From Cherax quadricarinatus (Eukaryota; Arthropoda; Malacostraca; Decapoda; Parastacidae), in assembly GCF_038502225.1 (NCBI RefSeq), contig NC_091372.1, positions 8,792,482 through 8,856,481 on the forward strand: DNA of 64,000 nucleotides, in the 5' to 3' direction. The notes beneath the pieces are model-generated. The model ran no database searches. It worked only from the letters and a program-made list of their open reading frames with translations, and was not told the origin of the DNA. The position numbers were made by a program, and so were the translations under genes. This document shows positions 44,403 to 56,265 of this stretch, piece after piece. Each line of letters begins with the position of its first letter. Positions within the stretch are counted from its first letter, which is position 1.

Positions 44403-44820
44403 AAGAAAGCCCATACAATAATTAGACTCGTAAGACATAGTAAAAGGGGAGAAAGAATGACCGGGTCCGAAAAAAACAGATTATACCCTTAAAAGTGTGG
44501 GGGCAGAAGGGGTTTTTAAATGACTTTCGCGGCTACCTTGGAAGCTGCGTAGAGAGAGAGAGAGAGAGAGAGTGAGTCTTTTTTATTGGTGTGTGTGATG
44601 CCACTCGGTGCTCCAGTTTCCCGAACCTTGGTGGAGGGTGTGGCTCACTGGTCACTGACGTCCGTCCACCCACTGGGCTGGGATGATCACAGGGATGGGC
44701 TGGGGTGTGACAGACGGGCTGGGTTGGGCTAGACTGTATCCCACAGGGGAGAAAGTGGTTCAGACCTTGCATTACTCGACCCCAGGGTCATAAAAACTTT
44801 TTTCCCGTCTCTTTTTTTTG
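44403..44820. other. Spacer with (GA)n at 44551-44573
   Basis: No gene seen. Small Pro/Ser-rich minus-strand frames are unsupported. Confidence 0.5.
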
Positions 44821-44834
44821 TCTCTCCTTTTCCC

Positions 44835-44893
<59 letters not shown>

Positions 44894-44894
44894 G

Positions 44895-44927
<33 letters not shown>

Positions 44928-44965
44928 GTCTCTCTCTCTGTCTCTCTCTCTGTCTCTCTCTTGCC
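44821..44965. repeat. (TC)n / (TCTCTG)n microsatellite
   Basis: A long pyrimidine tract with periodic G, immediately upstream of the truncated CR1-B element. Confidence 0.95.
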
Positions 44966-44999
44966 CATGGTCTCCTAGCAGTATTTAAGTAAAAGACTA

Positions 45000-45975
45000 T
45001 GGGAGGAAATTGTTAGGGCCACAAGGCACGATAATGTAGTAATTCTACGAGACTTTAACTTTAGTCATATTGATTGGAATTTCTTGACTGGAAATTTAGA
45101 ATCATACGACTTCTTAGAAGTAGTTCAGGATTGTTTTTTGAAGCAGTTTGTGACAGAACCTACAAGGGGTAATAACCTGCTTGACTTAGTTCTGGCAAAC
45201 AATGAATCCCTTGTTAATAATTTAGAAGTTTCAGAGGAACTGGGTGCTAGCGACCACAAATCAATTACATTTAGAATTGAATGGAAGTATGATAGAAGGG
45301 ATAACTCAGTAACAGTCCCAGATTTTCGCTTAGCAGATTACGATGGGCTTAGAGAACACTTATCATCTGTTGACTGGGGTAACGAAGAGAGCTATCAATA
45401 TGACAGTTTTCTGAACACAATACATGCTGCTCAAAGAACATTTATCCCTTATAAAGAAATTAGATCAAATAGAAATGACCCAAAATGGATGAATAATAGG
45501 CTGAAATATCTACTAGGGCATAAGAAAGGAATTTATAGGCGTATCAAAAGAGGCGAGGGTCATCTTATGAATCAGTATATTGACATTAAGAGGGACATTA
45601 AAAAGGGGATAAGAAAAGCTAAAAGGGACTATGAAATTAAAGTTGCTAGGGATTCTAAAACTAACCCAAAAAGTTTTTTCCAGGTATATAGAACAAAAGT
45701 CAGAGATAAGATAGGTCCCCTTAAAAATAACTATGGGCATCTTACTGACAAAGAGAATGAAATGTGCTCGATTTTAAATAATTATTTTCTCTCGGTTTTT
45801 ACACAGGAAGACACTAATAATATTCCGGTAATTAATTTTTATAGTGGGCCAGAAGAAGATAAATTATGTAACATCACAGTCACTAGTGAAATGGTTGTGA
45901 AGCAGATAGACCGACTGAAGCAAAATAAGTCACCGGGTCCTGATGAGGTTTTTTCAAGGGTTCAAAGGAATGCAA
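45000..45975 (+). pseudogene. CR1-B endonuclease remnant and RT N terminus
   Basis: EN sequence is visible from VVILRDFNFSHIDWNF, through TEPTRGNNLLDLVLANN and GASDHKSITFRIEW. The linker and RT entry follow (NDPKWMNNRLKYLLGHKKGI, IDRLKQNKSPGPDEVF). The N-terminal EN motifs are gone and the GDFN Gly is Arg. One base appears missing near 45965, after which the protein continues in another frame as CKMEVCEPLTNIFNLS. Confidence 0.85.
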
Positions 45976-45976
45976 A

Positions 45977-47386
45977 ATGGAAGTCTGTGAACCATTAACT
46001 AATATTTTTAATTTATCTCTTCAAACAGGTGTAGTGTCTGATATGTGGAAGATGGCTAATGTAATTCCTATTTTTAAAACAGGGGACAAGTCGTTACCGT
46101 CAAATTACCGCCCAATAAGCCTGACCTCAATTGTAGGCAAATTACTAGAGTCAATTATTGCTCAAATTATAAGAAGCCATCTCGATAAGCATAGCTTGAT
46201 TAATGATACTCAGCATGGATTCACAAGAGGCCGGTCTTGTCTAACTAATTTATTAACTTTCTTCAGTAAAGCTTTTGAGGCTGTTGACCACGATAAAGAA
46301 TTTGATATTATTTACTTAGATTTTAGTAAGGCATTTGATAGAGTTCCGCACCAAAGACTGTTGAAGAAAGTAGCAGCTCATGGCATTGGGGGAAAAGTGC
46401 TCTCGTGGATCGAATCATGGCTCACAGACAGGAAGCAGAGAGTGTCCATAAATGGGGTTAAATCCGAGTGGGGATCAGTAACAAGTGGCGTTCCACAGGG
46501 ATCAGTCTTGGGCCCGTTGTTGTTTATAATATATATCAATGATCTTGATGAAGGAATTACTAGTGATATGAGCAAATTCGCCGATGACACGAAGATAGGT
46601 AGGATAATTGATTCAAACGTAGATGTTAGGGAACTTCAGGAGGATTTAGACAAACTCTACTCTTGGTCAGAAAAGTGGCAGATGCAGTTCAATGTAGATA
46701 AATGCAAGGTTCTGAAGCTTGGGAGTGCCCATAACCCTAGTACTTATAAGTTAAATAATGTAGAACTTAGCCATACAGATTGCGAAAAGAACTTGGGGGT
46801 TATGGTAAGCAGCAACCTTAAACCAAGACAGCAGTGCCTAAGCGTTCGTAATAAGGCAAATAGATTACTGGGATTTATATCAAGAAGTGTAAGCAACAGA
46901 AGTCCAGAGGTCATACTGCAGCTTTATACATCATTAGTAAGGCCTCACCTAGATTATGCAGCTCAATTCTGGTCTCCATATTACAGAATGGACATAAATT
47001 CGTTAGAAAACATTCAGCGTAAGATGACTAAATTAATACATAGCATTAGAAATCTTCCTTATGAAGAAAGATTGAAGACTCTTAAGTTACATTCACTTGT
47101 TAGACGAAGAATGAGGGGAGACCTGATCGAAGTGTATAAGTGGAAGATAGGTATTAATAAAGGGGATATTAATAAGGTCTTGAGGATATCTCTCCAAGAG
47201 AGAACCCGCAGTAATGGATTTAAATTAGATAAGTTTAGATTTAGAAAGGACATAGGAAAGTATTGGTTTGGAAATAGGGTAGTTGATGAGTGGAACAGTC
47301 TACCTAGTTGGGTTATTGAGGCTAGGACTTTGGGTAGTTTCAAATTTAGGTTGGATAAGTACATGAGTGGGAGGGGTTGGATTTGA
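45977..47386 (+). CDS. CR1-B reverse transcriptase (open after a frameshift)
   Basis: An uninterrupted 469-codon frame encodes the RT: NYRPISLTSIVGKLLESIIA, GFTRGRSCLTNLL, DIIYLDFSKAFDRVPHQRL (first Asp), TSGVPQGSVLGPLLFIIYIN and FADDTKIGRI (catalytic). A thumb and C terminus follow (RPHLDYAAQFWSPYYRMDIN, WNSLPSWVIEARTLGSFKF). It depends on the preceding frame, so on its own it would not be translated from a proper start. All polymerase residues are kept. Confidence 0.88.
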   Translation: MEVCEPLTNIFNLSLQTGVVSDMWKMANVIPIFKTGDKSLPSNYRPISLTSIVGKLLESIIAQIIRSHLDKHSLINDTQHGFTRGRSCLTNLLTFFSKAFEAVDHDKEFDIIYLDFSKAFDRVPHQRLLKKVAAHGIGGKVLSWIESWLTDRKQRVSINGVKSEWGSVTSGVPQGSVLGPLLFIIYINDLDEGITSDMSKFADDTKIGRIIDSNVDVRELQEDLDKLYSWSEKWQMQFNVDKCKVLKLGSAHNPSTYKLNNVELSHTDCEKNLGVMVSSNLKPRQQCLSVRNKANRLLGFISRSVSNRSPEVILQLYTSLVRPHLDYAAQFWSPYYRMDINSLENIQRKMTKLIHSIRNLPYEERLKTLKLHSLVRRRMRGDLIEVYKWKIGINKGDINKVLRISLQERTRSNGFKLDKFRFRKDIGKYWFGNRVVDEWNSLPSWVIEARTLGSFKFRLDKYMSGRGWI

Positions 47387-47827
47387 GTGGGACTTGCACA
47401 TCGGAGCTTGTTTCTTGGGTGGCATTGAAAGTTGGGTTGGTCAAATGTTTGTTAGTGGGATGAATTGTAAAGGACCTGCCTAGTATGGGCCAACAGGCCT
47501 GCTGCAGTGTTCCTCCTTTCTTATGTTCTTATGTACATAGACTATACCAAAGTCATTATATTGGACCTGAGTGCAATTACAAGTGAGAGTCTTGTGCTAT
47601 TTTTAATTTGTATTTTTATATTATTAGTTTATACCTAGTTGCACTTTAGTTCATTCCAGCACAACACATAGACAACATCAACTTCATTATGTGTATTAGT
47701 GACTATACTCCACATGACCAAAATACTCTAGCTATATACTTGTCCAAACTTCCCACCACTACAGATATCAGTACTAAAACTCAACCCACAACTCAGGATA
47801 TAAATAACCATAATTTAAACCTAGAAG

Positions 47828-49084
47828 ATGATTGATCACATTGACCTTGATCTAAACCGCCATAATCTGACACCCAATCAAAGCCTATTGGAAAGTAACT
47901 GCCTTTATTACACAGCATCACAAGCCAGCACTATCCTAAACAATGCTAAAAGTCTATCAGTACTTTACTACATCAGGTCCTTAAGCAAACACTATGATGA
48001 CCTCCTGGCACTCCTTGAATCACTAAAGACACCCTTCTCCTGCATTATTCTTACTGAGACCTGGCTTAAGCAGGACACAATAGATATCTACCCTCTACCA
48101 GGATACACAGCAATTCACAACTGCAGACCATACAAAGTTGGGGGTGGTATTGCAATCTATTACTCTAACCAATTATCTTGTATTAGCACCACTTGCTTTA
48201 GTGATGAATATGGAGAATACATTTTTGCTAATTTTACTGTAAAAAACCTTAAGAAGCCTATAACAATCGGTGCCATTTACCGGATACCCCACACAAACAT
48301 CCCAAATTTCAGTGAGAAATTAAAGTCACTAATAACAAACAGACAAATGAATAAGCACCACCTTCTCTTAGCTGGAGACTTCAGCATCAACCTTGGCCTA
48401 CTAGATGATCAGCCTGTAACTGATTTCATCAACAATATGAACAACACACTTCTCATACCATCAATAACTAAACCAACCAGGCTCACTGAAACAAGTGCAA
48501 CCATAATAGACCACATATGGACCAATATACTAGCCCCCCTTAAATCAGGGATAATCACAGATAGCACTACAGACCACTACCCAACCTTCCTCTTGACAAA
48601 CATTAGTAAACCACCACTTGAATACAACAAAGTTTCATTTAGACTCCAAGATGAGGCCTCAATAAGGAAGTTCACAGCTGACCTAGAGACTGTTGACTGG
48701 CCTACAGAATTCTCCAAGGCCAATGGTATTGATGACTGGACAGACATTTTTCTTAACAAATTACTTAGACTATACAACAAACATTGTCCTATAAAAACGA
48801 AACAGATCACAAACAAACGGCTTGGTTGCCCATTGCTAACCAGCACCATTCTGAAATCCATTGACAAGAAACACCAATATGAAAAGCAATATAGACAGGG
48901 CTTAATACACAAAGATATTCTTAAACACTATTCATCAGTTCTCACCAAAGTAATTAAGAAAGCCAAACAACTATACTACTCCAGTAGATTCACAGACACT
49001 AGAGGAGATATAAAAAAGACCTGGAAAACACTCTCAGATTCTAGGGACCCACAAACTGAAAAAAAACCAAGAATATTGCCCTAA
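47828..49084 (+). pseudogene. Endonuclease and linker of L2-like copy 3
   Basis: The ATG at 47828 (MIDHIDLDLNRHNLT) starts a 418-codon frame. EN motifs are YIRSLSKHYDDLLALL, TETWLKQDTID, GGGIAIYYSN, LLLAGDFSINLGLL (Asn replaced by Ser) and TTDHYPTFLL. The linker NKRLGCPLLTSTILKSI and KKTWKTLSDSR precedes a frameshift near 49075. Confidence 0.88.
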
Positions 49085-50596
49085 CTAAACCTAATGAAAC
49101 ACCACTGCATCCCACTGACACAGCTAACAAGATAAACGACTTCTTCTCAACCATAGGTTCTAATCTCGCCAATAAAATCCCACGCACCAATGCCCATACT
49201 GGGGACTACCTAGATGGGAATTTCCCAAATTCCTTCTATCTTGCTCCAACTGAGTCCATGGAAGTCACCGAGATTATAAAGTCACTTAAAAATAACTCAG
49301 GGAATCTGTCTCATGTCCCACCATTATTGTACAAGAGAGCGGCCCATGTCCTCTCGCATGCTTTCTCATTACTTTTTAACAAGTCACTAGAAACTAGCAC
49401 CTTCCCGAAACTACTCAAGACGGCGAGGGTTACACCAATACATAAAGGTGGTGACCCTACAGATTTAAACAACTATAGGCCAATATCAAACTTACCATTG
49501 CTATCCAAAATCTTTGAGAAACTCGTGCACAGGAGACTATATTTATTTATAACGGCACAAAACATACTCAACCCCTGCCAATTTGGATTCAGGAAAAATA
49601 AAAGCACTAACGATGCAATCATAAAAATGCTAGATCTGCTTTACACAGCATTGGAAAATAAGGAATATCCACTGGGAATTTTTATTGACCTAAGAAAAGC
49701 TTTTGACACAGTAGACCACGGCATCCTACTCCACAAACTTGACCATTATGGTATAAGAGGACATGCGCTTGCATATTTCAAATCTTACCTTACTAATAGG
49801 TATCAGTATGTCACCATTAAAGACACAGCATCAACAACACAGCCACTTGATACTGGAGTTCTGCAGGGAAGTGTCCTAGGTTCCCTGCTCTTCCTCATAT
49901 ACATCAATGATCTTCCAAACATATCAACACCTGAACCCCATTCTCTTTGCTGACGACACGACTTATGTCATCTCTCACCCTAATCTTGCCACCCTCAACA
50001 CCATTGTTAATGAGGAGCTGATCAAAATATCGACTTGGATGACAGCCAATAAACTTACGCTTAACACTGACAAAACCTACTACATTATGTTTGGTAGCAG
50101 AGCAGGAGATGCACAAATTAACATTAAGATCGACAACACTCTAATTGCCTGGCATAATGAAGGCAAATTCCTAGGCCTATACCTCGACAACAACCTGAAC
50201 TTCAGTATCCATATCCAACACATAACCAAAAAAGTATCCAAAACGGTTGGGATCCTCTCCAAGATACGATACTATGTGCCGCAAACTGCCCTTCTCACAC
50301 TATACCATTCACTTATATATCCATACCTCACCTATGCTATCTGTGCTTGGGGTTCAACTGCAGCAACACACCTAAAGCCAATAATAACCCAACAAAAAGC
50401 CGCAGTAAGAATAATCACTAAATCCCATCCCTGGCAACACACCCCCTCACTCGTCATAGATCTAAACTTACTCCCTGTTCAGTACATCCACACTTACTAC
50501 TGTGCAATCTACATCTACAGGACCTTAAATTTCAATGTTAACCTTGACCTAAACATTAGAAAACATCTTATCTCCCTGATACACCCCGTCAACTAA
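49085..50596 (+). pseudogene. Reverse transcriptase of L2-like copy 3, two frames
   Basis: The first segment runs to about 49930 with NYRPISNLPLLSKIFEKLVH, GFRKNKSTNDAIIKML, GIFIDLRKAFDTVDHGILLH and GVLQGSVLGSLLFLIYINDL (Pro and Gly of PQG...GP altered). A second frameshift follows, and the catalytic FADDTTYVISHP lies in the other frame. The C terminus ends early at 50596 after a deletion that removes the conserved NSLP region. Confidence 0.88.
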
Positions 50597-50983
50597 CTAC
50601 ACGAATACCACCTGGTGGTTCACACTTACACTCACTCACTCATTTGACCATAAACAGAAATATTAATCTCAATCTTAAAATAATGAATCCTGTGATACTC
50701 CAATACTGAAACTATGTACTGTGCCAAAACAAAAGCATTCACATTGCTAAACTCACAAACTAGTATTTAGTCACTTAGCCATAATACCAACTTACCTCAT
50801 AATTTGTAATATTTTAAAATTAAGATTTAAACTAAGTCTGCCCGAAATGCCTAGCCATGCTAGGTGTTCTAGTGGTACACTCTGTAATCATTATTTTGCT
50901 ACATGTTAAACCAAACAATAACCAAATTTCTGCAAACTCAGCATTGTAATCCTTATAGAGAATAAACTTTGAATTTGAATAGA

Positions 50984-51140
50984 ATGGGGAGAAGAGGGAT
51001 ACTAGTCGTACTAGGACCCATGACACTGACTACTTGCACTAGAATGGGGAGAAGGATACTAGTCGTGCTAGGACCTTCCCTTCCACCCATGACGCTAACT
51101 TCTTGCGCAAGAATAGAGGATGAGGGATACTAGTTACACT
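50984..51140. repeat. Imperfect tandem repeat of about 60-70 bp, three units
   Basis: AGAATGGGGAGAAG...GATACTAGTCGT...CTAGGAC recurs three times with decay. Confidence 0.75.
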
Positions 51141-51457
51141 AGTAGATAGAGTGGGTAATGGGCACTTCTGAAAGGCTAGGCCTACCGTTAAGATAAGTGA
51201 CGGCCTCTGTGTTACTGACCTCTACCTTCAAACAAACCTCGGTGCTGGAGAAGCGACCTTTGTTGCAAATATTGATTCCACCTACCATGCCCAGGACACT
51301 GTATGATCCAGCAAATTGATAATCTATTTTCATCGAAGGCTGATTGATGACGGGAGTTGATTGGTTGAATTTTGTCGACTACAAGAGGGTCACTAAAGTG
51401 ATAGTCTTATTAATTTTGATAAATGTATCGAAGGTGTTCAATTTTTATAGTTATTTT
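51141..51457. other. No recognised gene
   Basis: Spacer before the 20-bp satellite; no supported coding sequence. Confidence 0.45.
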
Positions 51458-53513
51458 GTATCCCAGTATTCATTACGGTATCCCTGTATTCATTACGGTA
51501 TCCCTGTATTCATTACGGTATCCTTGTATTCATTACGGTATCCTTGTATTCATTACGATATCCCTGTATTCATTACGGTATCCATGCATTCATAACTGTA
51601 TCCCTGTATTCATTACGGTATCCCTGTATTCATTACGGTATCCCTGTATTCATTACGGTATCCCTGCATTCATAACGGTATCCCTGTATTCATTACGGTA
51701 TCCCTGTATTCATTACGGTATCCCTGTATTCATTACGGTATCCCTGTATTCATTACGATATCCCTGTATTCATTACGGTATCCCTGCATTCATAACGGTA
51801 TCCCTGTATTCATTACGGTATCCCAGTATTCATTACGGTATCCCTGTATTCATAACGGTATCCCTGTATTCATTACGGTATCCCTGCATTCATAACGGTA
51901 TCCCTGTATTCATTACGGTATCCCTGTATTCATTACGGTATCCCTGTATTCATTACGATATCCCTGTATTCATTATGGTATCCCTGCATTCATAACGATA
52001 TCCCTGTATTCATTACGGTATCCCTGCATTCATAACGGTATCCCTGTATTCATTACGGTATCCCAGTATTCATTACGGTATCCCTGTATTCATAACGGTA
52101 TCCCTGTATTCATTACGGTATCCCAGTATTCATTACGGTATCCCTGTATTCATAACGGTATCCCTGTATTCATTACGGTATCCCTGCATTCATAACGGTA
52201 TCCCTGTATTCATTATGGTATCCCTGTATTCATTACGGTATCCCAGTATTCATTACGGTATCCCAGTATTCATTACCGTATCCCTGTATTCATTACGATA
52301 TCCCTGTATTCATTACGGTATCCCTGCATTCATAACGGTATCCCTGTATTCATTACGGTATCCCTGTATTCATTACGGTATCCCTGTATTCATTACGGTA
52401 TCCCTGTATTCATTACGGTATCCCTGTATTCATTACGGTATCCCTGTATTCATTACGGTATCCCTGTATTCATTACGGTATCCCAGTATTCATTACGGTA
52501 TCCCTGCATTCATAACGGTATCCCTGTATTCATTACGGTATCCCTGTATTCATTACGGTATCCCTGTATTCATTATGGTATCCCAGTATTCATTACGGTA
52601 TCCCTGTATTCATTACGGTATCCCAGTATTCATTACGGTATCCCAGTGTCCATTACGGTATCCCTGTATTCATTACGGTATCCCTGTATTCATTACGATA
52701 TCCCTGTATTCATTACGGTATCTCTGTATTCATTACGGTATCCCTGTATTCATTATGGTATCCCTGTATTCATTACGGTATCCCAGTATTCATTACAGTA
52801 TCCCAGTATTCATTACGGTATCCCTGTATTCATTACGGTATCCCAGTATTCATTACGGTATCCCTGTATTCATTACGGTATCCCTGAATTCATTATGGTA
52901 TCCCTGAATTCATTATGGTATCCCTGTATTCATTACGGTATCCCAGTATTCATTACGGTATCCCAGTATTCATTACGGTATTCCAGTATTCAGCACGGTA
53001 TCCCAGTATTCATTACGGTATCCCAGTATTCATTACGGTATCCCAGTATTCATTATGGTATCCCTGTATTCATTACGGTATCCCTGTATTCATTACGGTA
53101 TCCCTGTATTCATTACGGTATCCCTGTATTCATTACGGTATCCCAGTATCCATTACGGTATCCCAATATTCATTACGGTATCCCAATATTCATTACGGTA
53201 TCCCAGTATTCATTACGGTATCCCAGTATTCATTACGGTATCCCAGTATTCATTACGGTATCCCAGTATTCATTACGGTATCCCAGTATTCATTACGGTA
53301 TCCCTGTATTCATTACGGTATCCCTGTATTCATTACGGTATCCCAGTGTTCATTACGGTATCCCTGTATTCATTACGGTATCCCAGTGTTCATTACGGTA
53401 TCCCAGTGTTCATTACGGTATCCCAGTATTCATTACGGTATCCCAGTATTCATTACGGTATCCCAGTATTCATTACGGTATCCCTGTATTCATTACGGTA
53501 TCCCTGTATTCAA
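51458..53513. repeat. 20-bp satellite, about 103 copies
   Basis: The unit is GTATCCCTGTATTCATTACG. I see no insertion or deletion through the array. Three monomer types recur: CTGTATTCATTAC, CAGTATTCATTAC and the linked double variant CTGCATTCATAAC. CTG types dominate the left half and CAG types the right. The Ile/Tyr/Ser-rich open frames are by-products. Confidence 0.96.
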
Positions 53514-53562
53514 TAAGCCTCACCTCTACATTAAACACGATTTTCAATATATTCTGTTGCTG

Positions 53563-53603
53563 TAAAGCCCTTGTGGTTTAGCGCTTTTGTTATTATAATA
53601 TAT
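53563..53603 (+). mobile_element. I-like LINE solo tail
   Basis: TAAAGCCCTTGTGGTTTAGC then GCTTTTGTTATTATAATA is the conserved tail, lying just after the satellite. Confidence 0.65.
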
Positions 53604-53809
53604 CCTATTTTCTTTTTGTATTTGTATTACTTTCAAAATTCTCTTACAAAAATTTATTTCGAAAGACGATTCAATCTGATGAGAATTCCACTATTCCCAT
53701 TTTTAATTCCATGTTTACTGTACTGTTAAATTTGTCCACACACAACCTGAACACACTGAGTACTGTCCTGGTCTTAAGATTCACCAGATATTAAATACTG
53801 AAGCCTTGC
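53604..53809. other. No recognised gene
   Basis: A short AT-rich spacer between two satellites. Confidence 0.45.
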
Positions 53810-55410
53810 AGAAGATGTAGACACGTACATTTTGATGATTTTAGGGGAATAAAAAGGTCAGAAGACGTAGACACGTACATTTTGATGATTTTAGGGGAAT
53901 AAAAAGGTTAGAAGATGTAGACACGTACATTTTGATGATTTTAGGGGAATAAAAAGGTCAGAAGACGTAGACACGTACATTTTGATGATTTTAGGGGAAT
54001 AAAAAGGTTAGAAGATGTAGACACGTACATTTTGATGATTTTAGGGGAATAAAAAAGTCAGAAGACGTAGACACGTACATTTTGATGATTTTAGGGGAAT
54101 AAAAAGGTTAGAAGATGTAGACACGTACATTTTGATGATTTTACGGGAATAAAAAGGTTAGAAGATGTAGACACGTACATTTTGATGATTTTAGGGGAAT
54201 AAAAAGGTCAAAAGACGTAGACACGTACATTTTGATGATTTTAGGGGAATGAAAAGGTTAGAAGATGTAGACACGTACATTTTGATGATTTTAGGGGAAT
54301 AAAAAGGTCAGATGTAGACACGTACATTTTGATGATTTTAGGGGAATAAAAAGGTCAGATGTAGACACGTACATTTTGATGATTTTAGGGGAATAAAAAG
54401 GTCAGAAGACGTAGACACGTACATTTTGATGATTTTAGGGGAATAAAAAGGTCAGAAGACGTAGACACGTACATTTTGATGATTTTAGGGGAATAAAAAG
54501 GTCAGAAGATGTAGACACGTACATTTTGATGATTTTAAGGGAATAAAAAGGTTAGAAGATGTAGACACGTACATTTTGATGATTTTAAGGGAATAAAAAG
54601 GTCAGAAGATGTAGACACGTACATTTTGATGATTTTAGGGGAATAAAAAGGTCAGAAGATGTAGACACGTACATTTTGATGATTTTAGGGGAATAAAAAG
54701 GTTAGAAGATGTAGACACGTACATTTTGATGATTTTAGGGGAATAAAAAGGTCAGAAGATGTAGACACGTACATTTTGATGATTTTAGGGGAATAAAAAG
54801 GTCAGAAGACGTAGACACGTACATTTTGATGATTTTAGGGGAATAAAAAGGTTAGAAGATGTAGACACGTACATTTTGATGATTTTAGGGGAATAAAAAG
54901 GTTAGAAGATGTAGACACGTACATTTTGATGATTTTAGGGGAATAAAAAGGTCAGAAGATGTAGACACGTACATTTTGATGATTTTAGGGGAATAAAAAG
55001 GTCAGAAGATGTAGACACGTACATTTTGATGATTTTAGGGGAATAAAAAGGTCAGAAGACGTAGACACGTACATTTTGATGATTTTAGGGAATAAAAAGG
55101 TCAGAAGGCGTAGACACGTACATTTTGATGATGATTTTAGGAGAATAAAAAGTTCAGAAGGCGTAGACACGTACATTTTGATGATTTTAGGGGAATAAAA
55201 AGGTCAGAAGACGTAGACACGTACATTTTGATATTGATTTTAGGGGAATAAAAAGGTCAGAAGACGTAGACACGTACATTTTGATGATTTTAGGGGAATA
55301 AAAAGGTCAGAAGATGTAGACACGTACATTTTGATAATGATTTTAGGGGAATAAAAAGGTCAGAAGACGTAGACACGTACATTTTGATAATGATTTTAGG
55401 GGAATAAAAA
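53810..55410. repeat. 50-bp satellite, about 32 copies
   Basis: The unit includes AGAAGATGTAGACACGTACA, TTTTGATGATTTTAGGGGAA and TAAAAAGGTT. In the left third, units alternate between GGTCAGAAGAC and GGTTAGAAGAT forms, giving a 100-bp dimer. Short duplications (GATGAT, GATAAT) appear in the right-hand units. Confidence 0.95.
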
Positions 55411-56265
55411 TTTAACAATTGACTTTCTTCACCCTCGTTAAATTATGACAGCCTTTGTGAAGGTTTGACGCTCCACCACTGAGGCTTTTGCAGGTCACCT
55501 GCACATGTCAATTGTTCCTGTAATCTGAGCCTCGTTATCATACATAAGAGTTCAAAATCTGAATCCGATCGGATGATTGGTTCTCAAGTTACTAGGGAAC
55601 TCGTAATGAAGGAAGAAACCAAAATTTCTGCCAACCATTCATAGGTCCCCATATAACTAAAGATGTCCCCAGTGATGTCCTTTTGTTTGGGGGGAGAGGG
55701 GTATTTACTGCCTTTAATGTCCCGAGTTCGGTACCCCACATCGAAAAATATTGTGTTATTAATTACGTAATAAATAACATTCCAGAGGAAAAGATGCAGG
55801 ATTTATACCCCCCCCCAACTCCTTCCATTTTGTTTAGCGCTTCTTTTTGGTTATAATAACACTCTCCTTCCATTGACCATGTTGAGTCAGTTTAATGTAA
55901 TGGTGAGGTTTGAAAGGCTTGTGCCTGGGGCTAGAGATGGCTTCGTCTCTGACAGGAGTGCCATTCTACCCACAGGATGATTGCCTAGGAATCCTGTATC
56001 CTTTTCTCGGCGAAAATCTTGGGGATATTTCACCTTTCGATGAAATTTGATGACAGCCGATGAAGAGGAATAATTGTACATCTGGTTTGAGGAAATGTGA
56101 AAATGGCGTGAAATGTTACTTTGTGATTATTTATTTAAGAATAAATTCACGATAGTAGAGAGTTTGTGATGATAGTTTGTGGTGACTTATAGTGACTTAT
56201 TGGCCAGGTGAGTTGCAGCCTTAATGACTCTCCTTGCAGCCGATAGCTGTGACCTAACTAGGCTA
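55411..56265. other. No gene; one I-like tail remnant
   Basis: 55836-55872 (TTTAGCGCTTCTTTTTGGTT, ATAATAA) is an I-like LINE tail. The rest has no recognised content. Confidence 0.5.

Larger units (their letters stand above)
44985..47530 (+). mobile_element. CR1-B LINE, 5'-truncated
   Basis: This is a third LINE family with EN C-terminal half, complete RT and a short 3' UTR. It ends GGCCTGCTGCAGTGTTCCTC, CTTTCTTATGTTCTTATG. Truncation lies inside the endonuclease. A solo 3' end of the same family occurs at 40688. Confidence 0.88.
47531..50985 (+). mobile_element. L2-like LINE, copy 3 (divergent subfamily)
   Basis: Starting right after the CR1-B terminus, this has a 5' UTR of about 300 bp, EN and RT, and a 3' UTR with CTGCCCGAAATGCC. 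An AATAAA at 50961-50966 lies just before the end. The protein is clearly related to copies 1, 2 and 4 but more divergent. Confidence 0.85.

Noticed and set aside
51344..53581. Ile/Tyr/Ser repeat proteins in the 20-bp array
   Set aside because: Overlapping open frames of the same tandem repeat; no unique sequence.
53810..55410. CRISPR-like array
   Set aside because: Repeats are contiguous 50-bp units without unique spacers, in a eukaryotic repeat context; it is a satellite.
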